From positions 1 through 11,070 of the forward strand of contig JADHOK010000042.1 of the NCBI GenBank assembly GCA_016779015.1: a DNA stretch of 11,070 bases. Reading direction: 5' to 3'. This stretch comes from PS1 clade bacterium (GTDB lineage Bacteria; Pseudomonadota; Alphaproteobacteria; RS24). The notes beneath the pieces are model-generated. The model searched no databases, was not told where the DNA came from, and saw only the letters and a list, made by a program, of their open reading frames with translations. Positions 1-6,064 of the stretch are shown here, piece after piece; within the stretch, counting starts at the first letter, position 1, and each line of letters begins with the position of its first letter. The translations under genes and the position numbers were made by a program.

Positions 1-642
1 CGCTTTGTTGAAGCGACCGGCTATCAGACCGATGCCGAGCGCGCGCAGCCGGGTTTTGGCGCGCCGGGCGGGGTGGTGTTTCGTCCGCCGACGCTAAGCA
101 ATCCAAGCTGGTGGCATTTTGTGGCCGGTGCCAATTGGCGTCACCCGGACGGGCCGGACAGCTCGCTCAAAGGCCGCATGCACGAACCCGTCGTGCAGGT
201 TTCGTATAATGACGCGGCAGCCTACGCCAAATGGGCCGGACGCCGCCTGCCCAATGAGGCGGAATGGGAATATGCCGCCAGCGCCGGTGCCGCGACCGAA
301 TATGTTTGGGGTGAGGAACGCGCCCCCGACAACACGGAAATGGCCAATACATGGCAGGGCAGTTTTCCGATACAAAACACCGCCGCCGATGGCTATGCCA
401 AGCGCGCACCGGTCGGCTGCTTTCCGAGCAATGATTTCGGCCTTTACGATATGATCGGCAATGTTTGGGAGTGGACGGCCAGCGTCGCTTCCAGAACCGA
501 AACGGAGGCCGTCTATACGATTAAAGGCGGCTCGTTTTTATGCGCCCCGAATTTCTGTCGCCGCTATCGCGCCGCAGCGCGCCAAGCGCAAGAGGCCGGT
601 CTGCCGACCAGCCATATTGGGTTTCGCACGGTCTCCAATTAA
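1..642 (+). CDS. Formylglycine-generating enzyme (sulfatase-modifying factor), 5' end cut by window
   Basis: The reading frame is open from base 1, so the N-terminus lies outside; 213 residues remain. The visible part follows the FGE/SUMF1 family: FVEATGYQT, then WRHPDGPDSS, RLPNEAEWEYAA, GLYDMIGNVWEWT and the C-terminal KGGSFLC...FCRRYR...HIGFRTV. The two cysteines (codons at 541-543 and 556-558) have the C-x4-C spacing of the catalytic pair in aerobic, copper-dependent FGEs. Such enzymes oxidise a Cys in the CxPxR motif of type I sulfatases to formylglycine. With both cysteines present I call a catalytically competent FGE rather than one of the many FGE-fold proteins lacking them. No sulfatase is in the window; one could lie to the left. 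The gene runs tail-to-tail into typA, the two stop codons sharing bases 639-642. An FGE-domain protein acting on another substrate cannot be excluded. Confidence 0.9.
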   Translation, partial: RFVEATGYQTDAERAQPGFGAPGGVVFRPPTLSNPSWWHFVAGANWRHPDGPDSSLKGRMHEPVVQVSYNDAAAYAKWAGRRLPNEAEWEYAASAGAATEYVWGEERAPDNTEMANTWQGSFPIQNTAADGYAKRAPVGCFPSNDFGLYDMIGNVWEWTASVASRTETEAVYTIKGGSFLCAPNFCRRYRAAARQAQEAGLPTSHIGFRTVSN

Positions 643-2492
643 CCGCTTTCTTCTTCCATTTGTTTGCGGAATTTTTTGCGCTCGTGCTCCAGCAAATAGC
701 GTTTTCTGAGGCGCAAGCTTTGCGGCGTCACTTCCAAAAGCTCGTCAAACTCGACATAGGCCATCATCTCTTCCAGCGACATGCGGCGCGGCGGCGTCAG
801 CGTAACCGCTTCATCGGCACCGGCGGCGCGGATATTGGTCAGCTTTTTGCCTTTCAGCACATTGATTTCGAGGTCGTTATCGCGGCTGTGCTCGCCGACA
901 ATCATGCCCTGATAAACCGGCGTTTGCGGGTCGATAAACATGGCACCGCGGTCTTGCAGATTGAACAGCGCAAAGGCCACCGCCGTGCCGGTCTCGCTGG
1001 CAATCAGAGCGCCGTTGCGGCGGCCCGGAATATCGCCCGCATAGGGCGCGTATTCGTGGAACACGCGGTTCAACACACCGGTGCCGCGCGTCTGCGTTAA
1101 AAAGCGGCTTTGATAGCCGATAAGGCCGCGCGACGGGGCGTGAAAAATCATCCGCGTTTTGCCCGCACCGGCGCTACGCATATCGACCATTTTGGCTTTG
1201 CGGCGGTTCATGCTGTCTACGACGCCGGATGAAAATTCCTCATCGACGTCAATGGTCACTTCTTCCACCGGCTCCAGCTTCTGGCCACCCTCTTGGCGTA
1301 TCAGCACTTTCGGGCGCGATACATTCATCTCAAAACCCTCGCGGCGCATGGTTTCGATGAGCACGCCGAGTTGCAGCTCGCCGCGCCCGCCAATTTCGAA
1401 CGCGTCCTTATTGGCGCTCTCGGCAAAGGTGATGGCGACATTGGTCTCGACCTCGGCGAGCAGGCGTTCGCGGATGACGGTCGAGGTGACTTTCTTGCCC
1501 TCAGTGCCGGCGAACGGGCTGTCATTAACGGTGATGGTTACCGCCATGGTCGGCGGGTCAATCGGCGTTGAGGGCAGGGCGTCAGTTATCGACGGGTCGC
1601 CAATCGTGTCGGCGACCGAGGCTTTGGTCAATCCGGCAATGCAAATCAGGTCACCGGCTTCGACGCTTTCTACCGGCACGCGCTTGGTGCCTTCAAAACG
1701 CAGCAATTTGGTCAGGCGTCCGGTCTCGACTTGTTTGCCGTCCAGATTAATCGCTTTCACCGCCTCATTGACCTTGGCCGTGCCTTGCAGGACGCGGCCG
1801 GTCAGGCAGCGCCCAATATAAGGGTCGCTATCGAGCAGCGTCGCCAGCATGGCGAAAGGCTTGTCGGGTTCGACCATGGGCGGCGGCACATGCGCCAGCA
1901 CCAAATCGAGCAGCGGATGTAAATTCTCGCGCGGTGCGTCCAGCTCATCGGCGCACCAGCCATCGCGGCCCGAAGCATAGAGTATCGGGAAGTCGAGTTG
2001 TTCCGAGGTCGCATCGAGCGAGACGAAAAGGTCAAACACCTCGTCGATAACCGCATCGGGGCGGCCATCGGGGCGGTCAACTTTATTGATGACAACGATT
2101 GGACGCAGGCCCTGTTTCAGCGCTTTGCCGAGCACGAATTTGGTCTGCGGCATCGGCCCTTCCGCCGCATCGGTGAGCAGAATAACGCCATCCGCCATAT
2201 GCAAAACGCGCTCCACCTCGCCGCCGAAATCGGCATGGCCGGGGGTGTCGATAATATTGATGCGCGTGTCTTTCCAGCCTATCGAGGTCGGCTTGGCGAG
2301 AATGGTGATGCCGCGCTCTTTTTCCAAATCGCCCGAATCCATCACCCGCTCGTCAACCGCTTGATTGTCACGAAACAGGCCGGTCTGTTTCATCAGCGCG
2401 TCGATAAGCGTGGTTTTGCCATGGTCAACATGGGCGATGATGGCGATATTACGCAGCGCACCGGCAGGCACGGGTGTTGTGGGGGAGGGCAT
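639..2492 (-). CDS. typA: Translational GTPase TypA/BipA
   Basis: 617 residues, the normal length of this ribosome-associated GTPase, which helps 50S assembly and growth under stress or cold. The GTPase domain shows G1 AHVDHGKT (about 20-27), the switch region ERGITIL (59-65), G3 DTPGH (82-86) and G4 NKVD (136-139). Further on come the EF-G-like domains and the family-specific C-terminal part (for example GRGELQLGVLIETMRREGFE and RGLIGYQSRFLTQTRGTG). The G4 to C-terminal layout separates it from LepA and EF-G. The ATG at 2490-2492 is preceded on the minus strand by GAAAGG with about 8 nt spacing, which supports this start. A short MPSPTTPVPAGA extension precedes the conserved LRNIAIIAHVDHGK. 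Its stop overlaps the stop of the FGE gene by 4 bp, leaving no room for an intergenic terminator on either strand. Confidence 0.97.
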   Translation of the reverse strand: MPSPTTPVPAGALRNIAIIAHVDHGKTTLIDALMKQTGLFRDNQAVDERVMDSGDLEKERGITILAKPTSIGWKDTRINIIDTPGHADFGGEVERVLHMADGVILLTDAAEGPMPQTKFVLGKALKQGLRPIVVINKVDRPDGRPDAVIDEVFDLFVSLDATSEQLDFPILYASGRDGWCADELDAPRENLHPLLDLVLAHVPPPMVEPDKPFAMLATLLDSDPYIGRCLTGRVLQGTAKVNEAVKAINLDGKQVETGRLTKLLRFEGTKRVPVESVEAGDLICIAGLTKASVADTIGDPSITDALPSTPIDPPTMAVTITVNDSPFAGTEGKKVTSTVIRERLLAEVETNVAITFAESANKDAFEIGGRGELQLGVLIETMRREGFEMNVSRPKVLIRQEGGQKLEPVEEVTIDVDEEFSSGVVDSMNRRKAKMVDMRSAGAGKTRMIFHAPSRGLIGYQSRFLTQTRGTGVLNRVFHEYAPYAGDIPGRRNGALIASETGTAVAFALFNLQDRGAMFIDPQTPVYQGMIVGEHSRDNDLEINVLKGKKLTNIRAAGADEAVTLTPPRRMSLEEMMAYVEFDELLEVTPQSLRLRKRYLLEHERKKFRKQMEEESG

Positions 2493-2647
2493 CGAGGCGA
2501 CCTTTCAAAACAAACTGTGCGGTTTGTATCTTTTGTTGGTGCCGCCGCATAGGGTTAATTGCGTCGCCACAAAATTAATTTGCGGCCGCGCCAATCTCGG
2601 CTTATCTCTAATGCAATTTTGGTTGTTAAGAATCTGGGGGAAAAATC
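2493..2647. promoter_or_regulatory. Divergent intergenic region between typA and the nitroreductase gene
   Basis: 155 bp that must hold the promoters of both divergent genes. I could not fix a convincing -35/-10 pair for either. Visible structure: a 6-bp inverted repeat ACAAAC/GTTTGT (2510-2515 and 2522-2527) in the typA leader; the perfect palindrome AAATTAATTT (2572-2581); and two near-identical boxes TTAATTGCG (2555-2563) and TTAATTTGCG (2575-2584), offset by 20 bp, about two helical turns. TCTAAT at 2607-2612 resembles a -10 box for the nitroreductase but lacks a good -35. The nitroreductase ribosome-binding site is the GGGGGAA just before its ATG. Confidence 0.45.
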
Positions 2648-3325
2648 ATGCAATATGATGAAGTTGTGCAGGGTCGCAGGTCCATTCGCGGCTATCAGCA
2701 AAAACCGGTACCGCGGGCGCTGATCGAAGAAGTGCTGGGCCTCGCCATGCGGTCGCCGTCTTCGATGAATACCCAGCCGTGGAATTTCACCGTGCTGACC
2801 GGCGCGGCGCTTGATAAAATTCGTGCCGGTAATACCGAGCGCAATCTGGCCGGTGTGCCGCATTCGCGCGAGTTTCGCATCGGCCAGCCGTTTGAGGGCC
2901 AGCACCGCGAGCGTCAGGTTGGTGTCGCCAAGCAGCTTTTCGCCGCTATGGGTATCGCCCGCGAGGACAAAGAAGCGCGCCAAGACTGGGTGCTACGCGG
3001 GTTCCGCCAATTCGACGCGCCGGTATGCGTGATTATCACCTATGACAAAGTGCTGGCCGATAGCGATGATACGTCGTTTGACTGCGGCGCGGTCACCACC
3101 GCTTTGGTCAATGCGGCTTGGTCGCGTGGTCTGGGTGCGGTGATTAACAGCCAGGGCATTATGCAATCGCCGGTGGTGCGCGAACATGCGGGCATTGCCG
3201 ATGATCAGGTGATTATGAAAGCCGTAGCGCTGGGTTGGCCGGATGACAGTTTTCCCGCTAATGCGGTGGTCTCGACGCGCAAAACCGTCGGCGAAGCCGC
3301 GACCTTTATCGGCTTTGACGACTGA
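2648..3325 (+). CDS. FMN-dependent NAD(P)H nitroreductase family protein
   Basis: 225 residues, a single-domain nitroreductase-fold flavoprotein. Family hallmarks are the N-terminal FMN phosphate-binding RRSIRGYQ (residues 10-17), SPSSMNTQPW (36-45), and a C-terminal ALGWPDD followed by a region ending FIGFDD. Such enzymes are cytoplasmic dimers that reduce nitroaromatics, quinones or enones with NAD(P)H. The sequence resembles the NfnB/nitrobenzoate-reductase type more than the BluB or NfsA types, but the physiological substrate cannot be read from it. The start is supported by GGGGGAA about 5 nt before the ATG. It lies 144 bp before a flavin monooxygenase on the same strand. Shared transcription is possible, but the monooxygenase has its own structured leader and a possible promoter. 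I see no clear terminator after this gene, only a short AGCGC/GCGCT inverted repeat (3332-3350) without a T-run. Confidence 0.88.
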   Translation: MQYDEVVQGRRSIRGYQQKPVPRALIEEVLGLAMRSPSSMNTQPWNFTVLTGAALDKIRAGNTERNLAGVPHSREFRIGQPFEGQHRERQVGVAKQLFAAMGIAREDKEARQDWVLRGFRQFDAPVCVIITYDKVLADSDDTSFDCGAVTTALVNAAWSRGLGAVINSQGIMQSPVVREHAGIADDQVIMKAVALGWPDDSFPANAVVSTRKTVGEAATFIGFDD

Positions 3326-3396
3326 ATGCGTAGCGCCAAAGCCGTGCGCTGAATTGCCTCTTGCTCCTTGGAGCGGATTTCGTCACATTAGTAGCA

Positions 3397-3463
3397 GTTT
3401 TGCTTAAAACAGCGCTTTTAGACGCTAAAACGACAAAAAATAGCGTTTTTCAAACGCTGAGGA
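3397..3463 (+). promoter_or_regulatory. Inverted-repeat-rich leader and possible promoter of the monooxygenase gene
   Basis: Three consecutive short inverted repeats occur before the start codon: GTTTT-GCTT-AAAAC (3397-3410), TTTTAG-ACG-CTAAAA (3416-3430) and AGCGTTT-TTC-AAACGCT (3442-3458). The last is a perfect 7-bp hairpin ending directly at the Shine-Dalgarno GAGGAG (3459-3464). TTGCTT (3400-3405) and GCTAAA (3424-3429), 18 bp apart, could be a sigma70-type -35/-10. If so, the middle repeat would sit on the -10 box like an operator and the last hairpin would lie in the mRNA leader. The repeats are seen; promoter and operator roles are inference. No regulator gene is adjacent. Confidence 0.35.
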
Positions 3464-3469
3464 GTGATT

Positions 3470-4927
3470 ATGACAGCGATACCGCATAGCGATGTGCTGA
3501 TTGTCGGGGCCGGAATTTCCGGTATTTCCTCGGCCTTTCATCTGCAAAAATACGCCCCCAAAGCCAGCTTCGAAATCCTCGAACGCCGCGACAGCATTGG
3601 CGGCACTTGGAACCTGTTCAAATATCCGGGCATTCGTTCTGATAGCGATATGTACACGCTGGGCTTTTCGTTTCGCCCGTGGCGCGACGCCAAAGCGATT
3701 GCCGATGCGCCGTCGATTATGGGCTATTTGCAAGACGCGGTAGAAGACGGCGCGCTGGATGATAAGATTCATTTCCAAAAGAAAGTCGTGGAAGCCAAAT
3801 GGTCAACGCCCGACAGCAAATGGTTTGTCACCATTGAGGATGGCGCGACCGGAGAGACCGAGACGCGGACTTGCAAATTCCTGCATAGCTGCGCCGGTTA
3901 TTATAATTACGATAAAGGCTATCAGCCCGATTTTCCGGGCGCTGAAAGCTTTAAAGGGCCGATTGTGCACCCGCAATTCTGGCCTGAGGATATGGATTAT
4001 AGCGGCAAGAAGGTTGTGGTCATCGGCTCCGGCGCGACAGCCGTGACACTGGTGCCGGCCATGGCCGACACTGCCGAGCATGTGACCATGCTGCAGCGCT
4101 CGCCGACTTATATTGTGGCGCGCCCGTCTGAGGATGCGTTTGCCAATTTCATGCGCAAAATCCTGCCCGCCGGTTTGGCCTATGGGGCAACGCGGTGGAA
4201 GAATGTGCTGCTGGGCCGCTATTTCTTCTGGCTGTGCCGCACGCGACCCGAATTCGTCAAAAAGCGCCTGCTCGATATGCTGCCCGAGCTTCTGCCCGAG
4301 GGCTATGACATCGAAAAGCATCTGACCCCGCGTTATAATCCGTGGGACCAGCGCGTTTGCCTCGCCCCCGATGGTGACTTTTTCACCGCTATTTGCAACG
4401 GCAAGGCCGATATCGCCACCGACCATATTGAAGAGATTCAAGAAAACGGCATTAAGCTGAAATCGGGTGAATTCCTCGAGGCCGATATCATCGTTTCGGC
4501 CACCGGTCTGGATTTGAATTTCTTGGGCAATATTGAAGTGTCGGTGGATAATGAAGCGATCGAGCCGGCCAATCTGCTGAACTATAAAGGCATGATGTAT
4601 TCGGGCATTCCGAACCTTCTGGTCTCTTTCGGCTACACCAATGCCTCATGGACGCTGCGCTGCGACCTGACCTCAAAATATTTGTGTCGCCTGTATAATT
4701 ATATGGAGCGCAAAAACTTGGCCCGCGTTATGCCGACCCCCGATATGAGCCAGGTCGAATATGAACCGCTGCTCGATTTCTCATCCGGTTATGTGGTGCG
4801 CAAATCGGCCGAACTGCCGAAACAGGGCAGCATCAAACCATGGGTCATGTACCAGAATTATATCGCCGATATTTTCCTGACGCGCTTCTCGGCACTGCAG
4901 GATGGGGCCCTGAAATTCACCAAATAA
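3470..4927 (+). CDS. Flavin-containing Baeyer-Villiger monooxygenase, EthA-like
   Basis: 485 residues, close to the roughly 490 of mycobacterial EthA, which it follows from end to end as I remember that sequence. FAD and NADPH Rossmann motifs are GAGISG (13-18) and GSGATA (186-191). Between them is the Baeyer-Villiger fingerprint FxGxxxHxxxWP, here F161 to P172 (FKGPIVHPQFWP). Other family blocks are GGTWNLFKYPGIRSDSDMYT, LPEGYD, YNPWDQR and GYTNASWTL. The expected reaction is NADPH- and O2-dependent insertion of oxygen next to a ketone, or S-oxidation, in the cytoplasm; the substrate is unknown. I chose ATG 3470, because GAGGAG (3459-3464) sits 5 nt upstream. The in-frame GTG at 3464 lies inside that site and is rejected. 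A hairpin ends directly at the ribosome-binding site. No EthR-type TetR gene is adjacent, unlike in mycobacteria. Confidence 0.93.
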   Translation: MTAIPHSDVLIVGAGISGISSAFHLQKYAPKASFEILERRDSIGGTWNLFKYPGIRSDSDMYTLGFSFRPWRDAKAIADAPSIMGYLQDAVEDGALDDKIHFQKKVVEAKWSTPDSKWFVTIEDGATGETETRTCKFLHSCAGYYNYDKGYQPDFPGAESFKGPIVHPQFWPEDMDYSGKKVVVIGSGATAVTLVPAMADTAEHVTMLQRSPTYIVARPSEDAFANFMRKILPAGLAYGATRWKNVLLGRYFFWLCRTRPEFVKKRLLDMLPELLPEGYDIEKHLTPRYNPWDQRVCLAPDGDFFTAICNGKADIATDHIEEIQENGIKLKSGEFLEADIIVSATGLDLNFLGNIEVSVDNEAIEPANLLNYKGMMYSGIPNLLVSFGYTNASWTLRCDLTSKYLCRLYNYMERKNLARVMPTPDMSQVEYEPLLDFSSGYVVRKSAELPKQGSIKPWVMYQNYIADIFLTRFSALQDGALKFTK

Positions 4928-4933
4928 ACGCTC

Positions 4934-4972
4934 AAAATAAAAATGCGTGAGGTTTCCTAAGAAACCCCACGC
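4934..4972 (-). terminator. Leftmost hairpin of the array: intrinsic terminator with longest stem
   Basis: In this copy the stem extends to 12 bp because GC precedes it and GC follows it (4945-4972). On the minus strand it is followed by A, five Ts, A and four Ts, a better tract than in the other copies. Its flank differs from the three identical units, so it may be the ancestral terminator from which the others were copied. That order of events is inference. Confidence 0.6.
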
Positions 4973-5054
4973 TCAATATAAAAAGGGTGAGGTTTCCTAA
5001 GAAACCCCACGCTCAATATAAAAAGGGTGAGGTTTCCTAAGAAACCCCACGCTC

Positions 5055-5090
5055 AATATAAAAAGGGTGAGGTTTCCTAAGAAACCCCAC
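5055..5090 (-). terminator. Intrinsic terminator, first of the series met by minus-strand transcription
   Basis: Read on the minus strand: a 10-bp stem (one G-U pair) with a 4-nt TTAG loop, then CC, five Ts, A, T, A, T, T. It lies 93 bp beyond the stop of the secreted-protein gene (5184-5918). Units at 5027-5050 and 4987-5010 repeat the same structure and would act in series. Read on the plus strand the hairpin has an A-C mismatch and no following T-run, so termination of the monooxygenase transcript here is less likely. Function is inferred from structure. Confidence 0.65.
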
Positions 5091-5183
5091 CTGGGGAACG
5101 CCGGTGTGCAGCGCCCACATCTGTTACCTTCGTGCGGTTAACGCCTTGGGAGGAAGGCAACAGAAAATAAACCCGACACGCGT
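5091..5183. other. Foldable intergenic segment between hairpin array and secreted-protein gene
   Basis: 93 bp without a coding frame I trust. It contains two inverted repeats. The longer pairs 5121-5131 with 5153-5163: 11 positions, 10 Watson-Crick, with the eleventh A-C in plus-strand RNA but G-U in minus-strand RNA. The shorter pairs TGGG/CCCA and CGC/GCG within 5092-5117 with a 3-nt bulge. As with the array, the base-pair asymmetry favours a minus-strand transcript. It could therefore be the structured 3' untranslated region of the 5184-5918 gene, or a small RNA released from it. I do not recognise an RNA family. Confidence 0.4.
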
Positions 5184-5918
5184 TTATTCGCCCTCATAAG
5201 GCAGGGTTTTCACCATCCACGCTTGGTCTACAAACTGGCCGATTTTCTGGTCGCCCGTGCGTTTGAAAAAACTCTGGAACTCTTTCGAATTTTGAATGAA
5301 TTCCAATTGTGTCGAAGCGCCCGTATAGCTGTCAAAAACCCAGACCGCCATAAAGGTGTCGTTATAGCCATTGGCATAGGCTTGCGCGAAAATGCCGTTA
5401 TTCTCGGCAATCTTGGCACCCTCAATCATCGCGGCGCGCATCTGCGCAGATTTACCCGGCATGGCTTTCCACTGTGTAATGTAAAAAGTGTCAGCGCCGC
5501 GATAGAGGTCGGCTTTGGCGCTCGGCTCATAGATATTGCTCATCAGCGACGAACCGACCTGCAGCTGATTGGCCTTGGAACGATAGCGATTGTTCCATTT
5601 CAGGAAAGACGGGTGCATGGACAAGCGATCGCGATAAGCGCCCCAGCTCCGCATATCGTCAAATTTGACGACAAAATGCGACACCGGCTGGCCGTCAATA
5701 TCTTCCAGATAATACTCAACATAAGCACCGAGATTTTCAACAATCGGGCGCAGGCGTTCATATTGTTTGACGTTTCTGGCGTAGTCGCCGCCTTCAAGCG
5801 AATGCGACCAAATTTCCATTACTTCGGCGCGCGCGCCGCTGATGCTGATGGTCATAGACATGGCCATTGACACGGCCAGTGCCACAACAACCAATTTCAA
5901 TTTTATGAAATTCTGCAT
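5184..5918 (-). CDS. Exported protein of unknown function with two alpha/beta-barrel-like halves
   Basis: 244 residues. The start is clear: AGGAGG lies 7 nt before the ATG on the minus strand. Residues 1-31 are a typical Sec signal peptide with Lys at 6 and 8, a hydrophobic core, and ARA before the predicted cut at 31/32, so the mature protein should be periplasmic or secreted. The rest divides into two similar halves, about 32-135 and 140-240. Each runs strand-helix-strand-strand-helix-strand. A comparable core aligns: GAYVEYY...SHFVVKFDDMRSWGAY...FLKW against GIFAQAY...FMAVWVFDSYTGAS...FQSFF. That pattern suggests tandem ferredoxin-like dimeric alpha/beta barrel (ABM/NIPSNAP-like) domains; this is inference from pattern, not a recognised family. 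No catalytic motif or cysteine is evident. Downstream lie a foldable segment and four terminator-like hairpins. It stands alone, divergent from the glucosylglycerate genes, and a link with osmotic stress would be speculation. Confidence 0.85.
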   Translation of the reverse strand: MQNFIKLKLVVVALAVSMAMSMTISISGARAEVMEIWSHSLEGGDYARNVKQYERLRPIVENLGAYVEYYLEDIDGQPVSHFVVKFDDMRSWGAYRDRLSMHPSFLKWNNRYRSKANQLQVGSSLMSNIYEPSAKADLYRGADTFYITQWKAMPGKSAQMRAAMIEGAKIAENNGIFAQAYANGYNDTFMAVWVFDSYTGASTQLEFIQNSKEFQSFFKRTGDQKIGQFVDQAWMVKTLPYEGE

Positions 5919-6064
5919 TACTTTTCCTCCTAGAATGTTTCAAAGAAACTATTGGCAATCTCGCGCTCGCGGATAAGCCCAAAAAAGCTGTTATATGCAG
6001 TTGGCCGGTTTTTTTACGGCTTTCGCCTTGCCGAAGCGCTCGGCTTTCGTCACATTGGCTTGCT
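5919..6064. promoter_or_regulatory. Divergent intergenic region, secreted-protein gene versus phosphatase gene
   Basis: 146 bp that should contain promoters in both directions. On the minus strand TATAAC (5990-5995) resembles a -10 box about 70 bp upstream of the secreted-protein start, without a good -35. Toward the phosphatase there is a repeated CGGCTTTCG (6017-6025 and 6041-6049) and a 5-bp inverted repeat GCCGA/TCGGC (6030-6034 and 6040-6044 region). No convincing plus-strand promoter or Shine-Dalgarno before ATG 6065 is visible. Confidence 0.3.

Larger units (their letters stand above)
4928..5090. repeat. 40-bp tandem array of four hairpin units
   Basis: Starting at the base after the monooxygenase stop codon, a 40-bp unit repeats with hairpins at 4947-4970, 4987-5010, 5027-5050 and 5067-5090. 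The three full units (4947-4986, 4987-5026, 5027-5066) are identical; the fourth keeps only the hairpin. The stretch 4928-4946 is a diverged copy of the 16-bp spacer. Each hairpin has arms GTGAGGTTTC and GAAACCCCAC around a CTAA loop. The one imperfect pair is A-C in plus-strand RNA but G-U in minus-strand RNA, so the minus-strand transcript folds better. On the minus strand each hairpin is followed by CC and five Ts. Identity between units implies recent expansion by slippage or unequal exchange. Spacing and identity of the spacers rule out a CRISPR. Confidence 0.9.

Noticed and set aside
1998..2552. Plus-strand open frame of 184 codons opposite the 5' part of typA
   Set aside because: Shadow of a strongly conserved GTPase domain; no ribosome-binding site or family features.
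3332..3350. Intrinsic terminator after the nitroreductase gene
   Set aside because: The AGCGC/GCGCT repeat has a short stem, a 9-nt loop and no T-run.
3464..3469. GTG at 3464 as the monooxygenase start
   Set aside because: It overlaps the GAGGAG ribosome-binding site; the ATG at 3470 has correct spacing and matches the usual family N-terminus.
3803..4441. Minus-strand open frame of 212 codons inside the monooxygenase gene
   Set aside because: Antisense to well-conserved monooxygenase blocks, with no motif of its own.
4947..5090. CRISPR-like array of short repeats
   Set aside because: The spacers are identical, only 16 bp long and AT-rich, with no variation between units and no cas genes nearby; it is a tandem repeat of hairpins.
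5091..5183. Known RNA such as SRP RNA, 6S RNA or tmRNA
   Set aside because: A GGAGGAAGG stretch recalls the SRP apical region, but the GGAA tetraloop and conserved internal loops are absent. The length and pairing of 6S or tmRNA were also not found.
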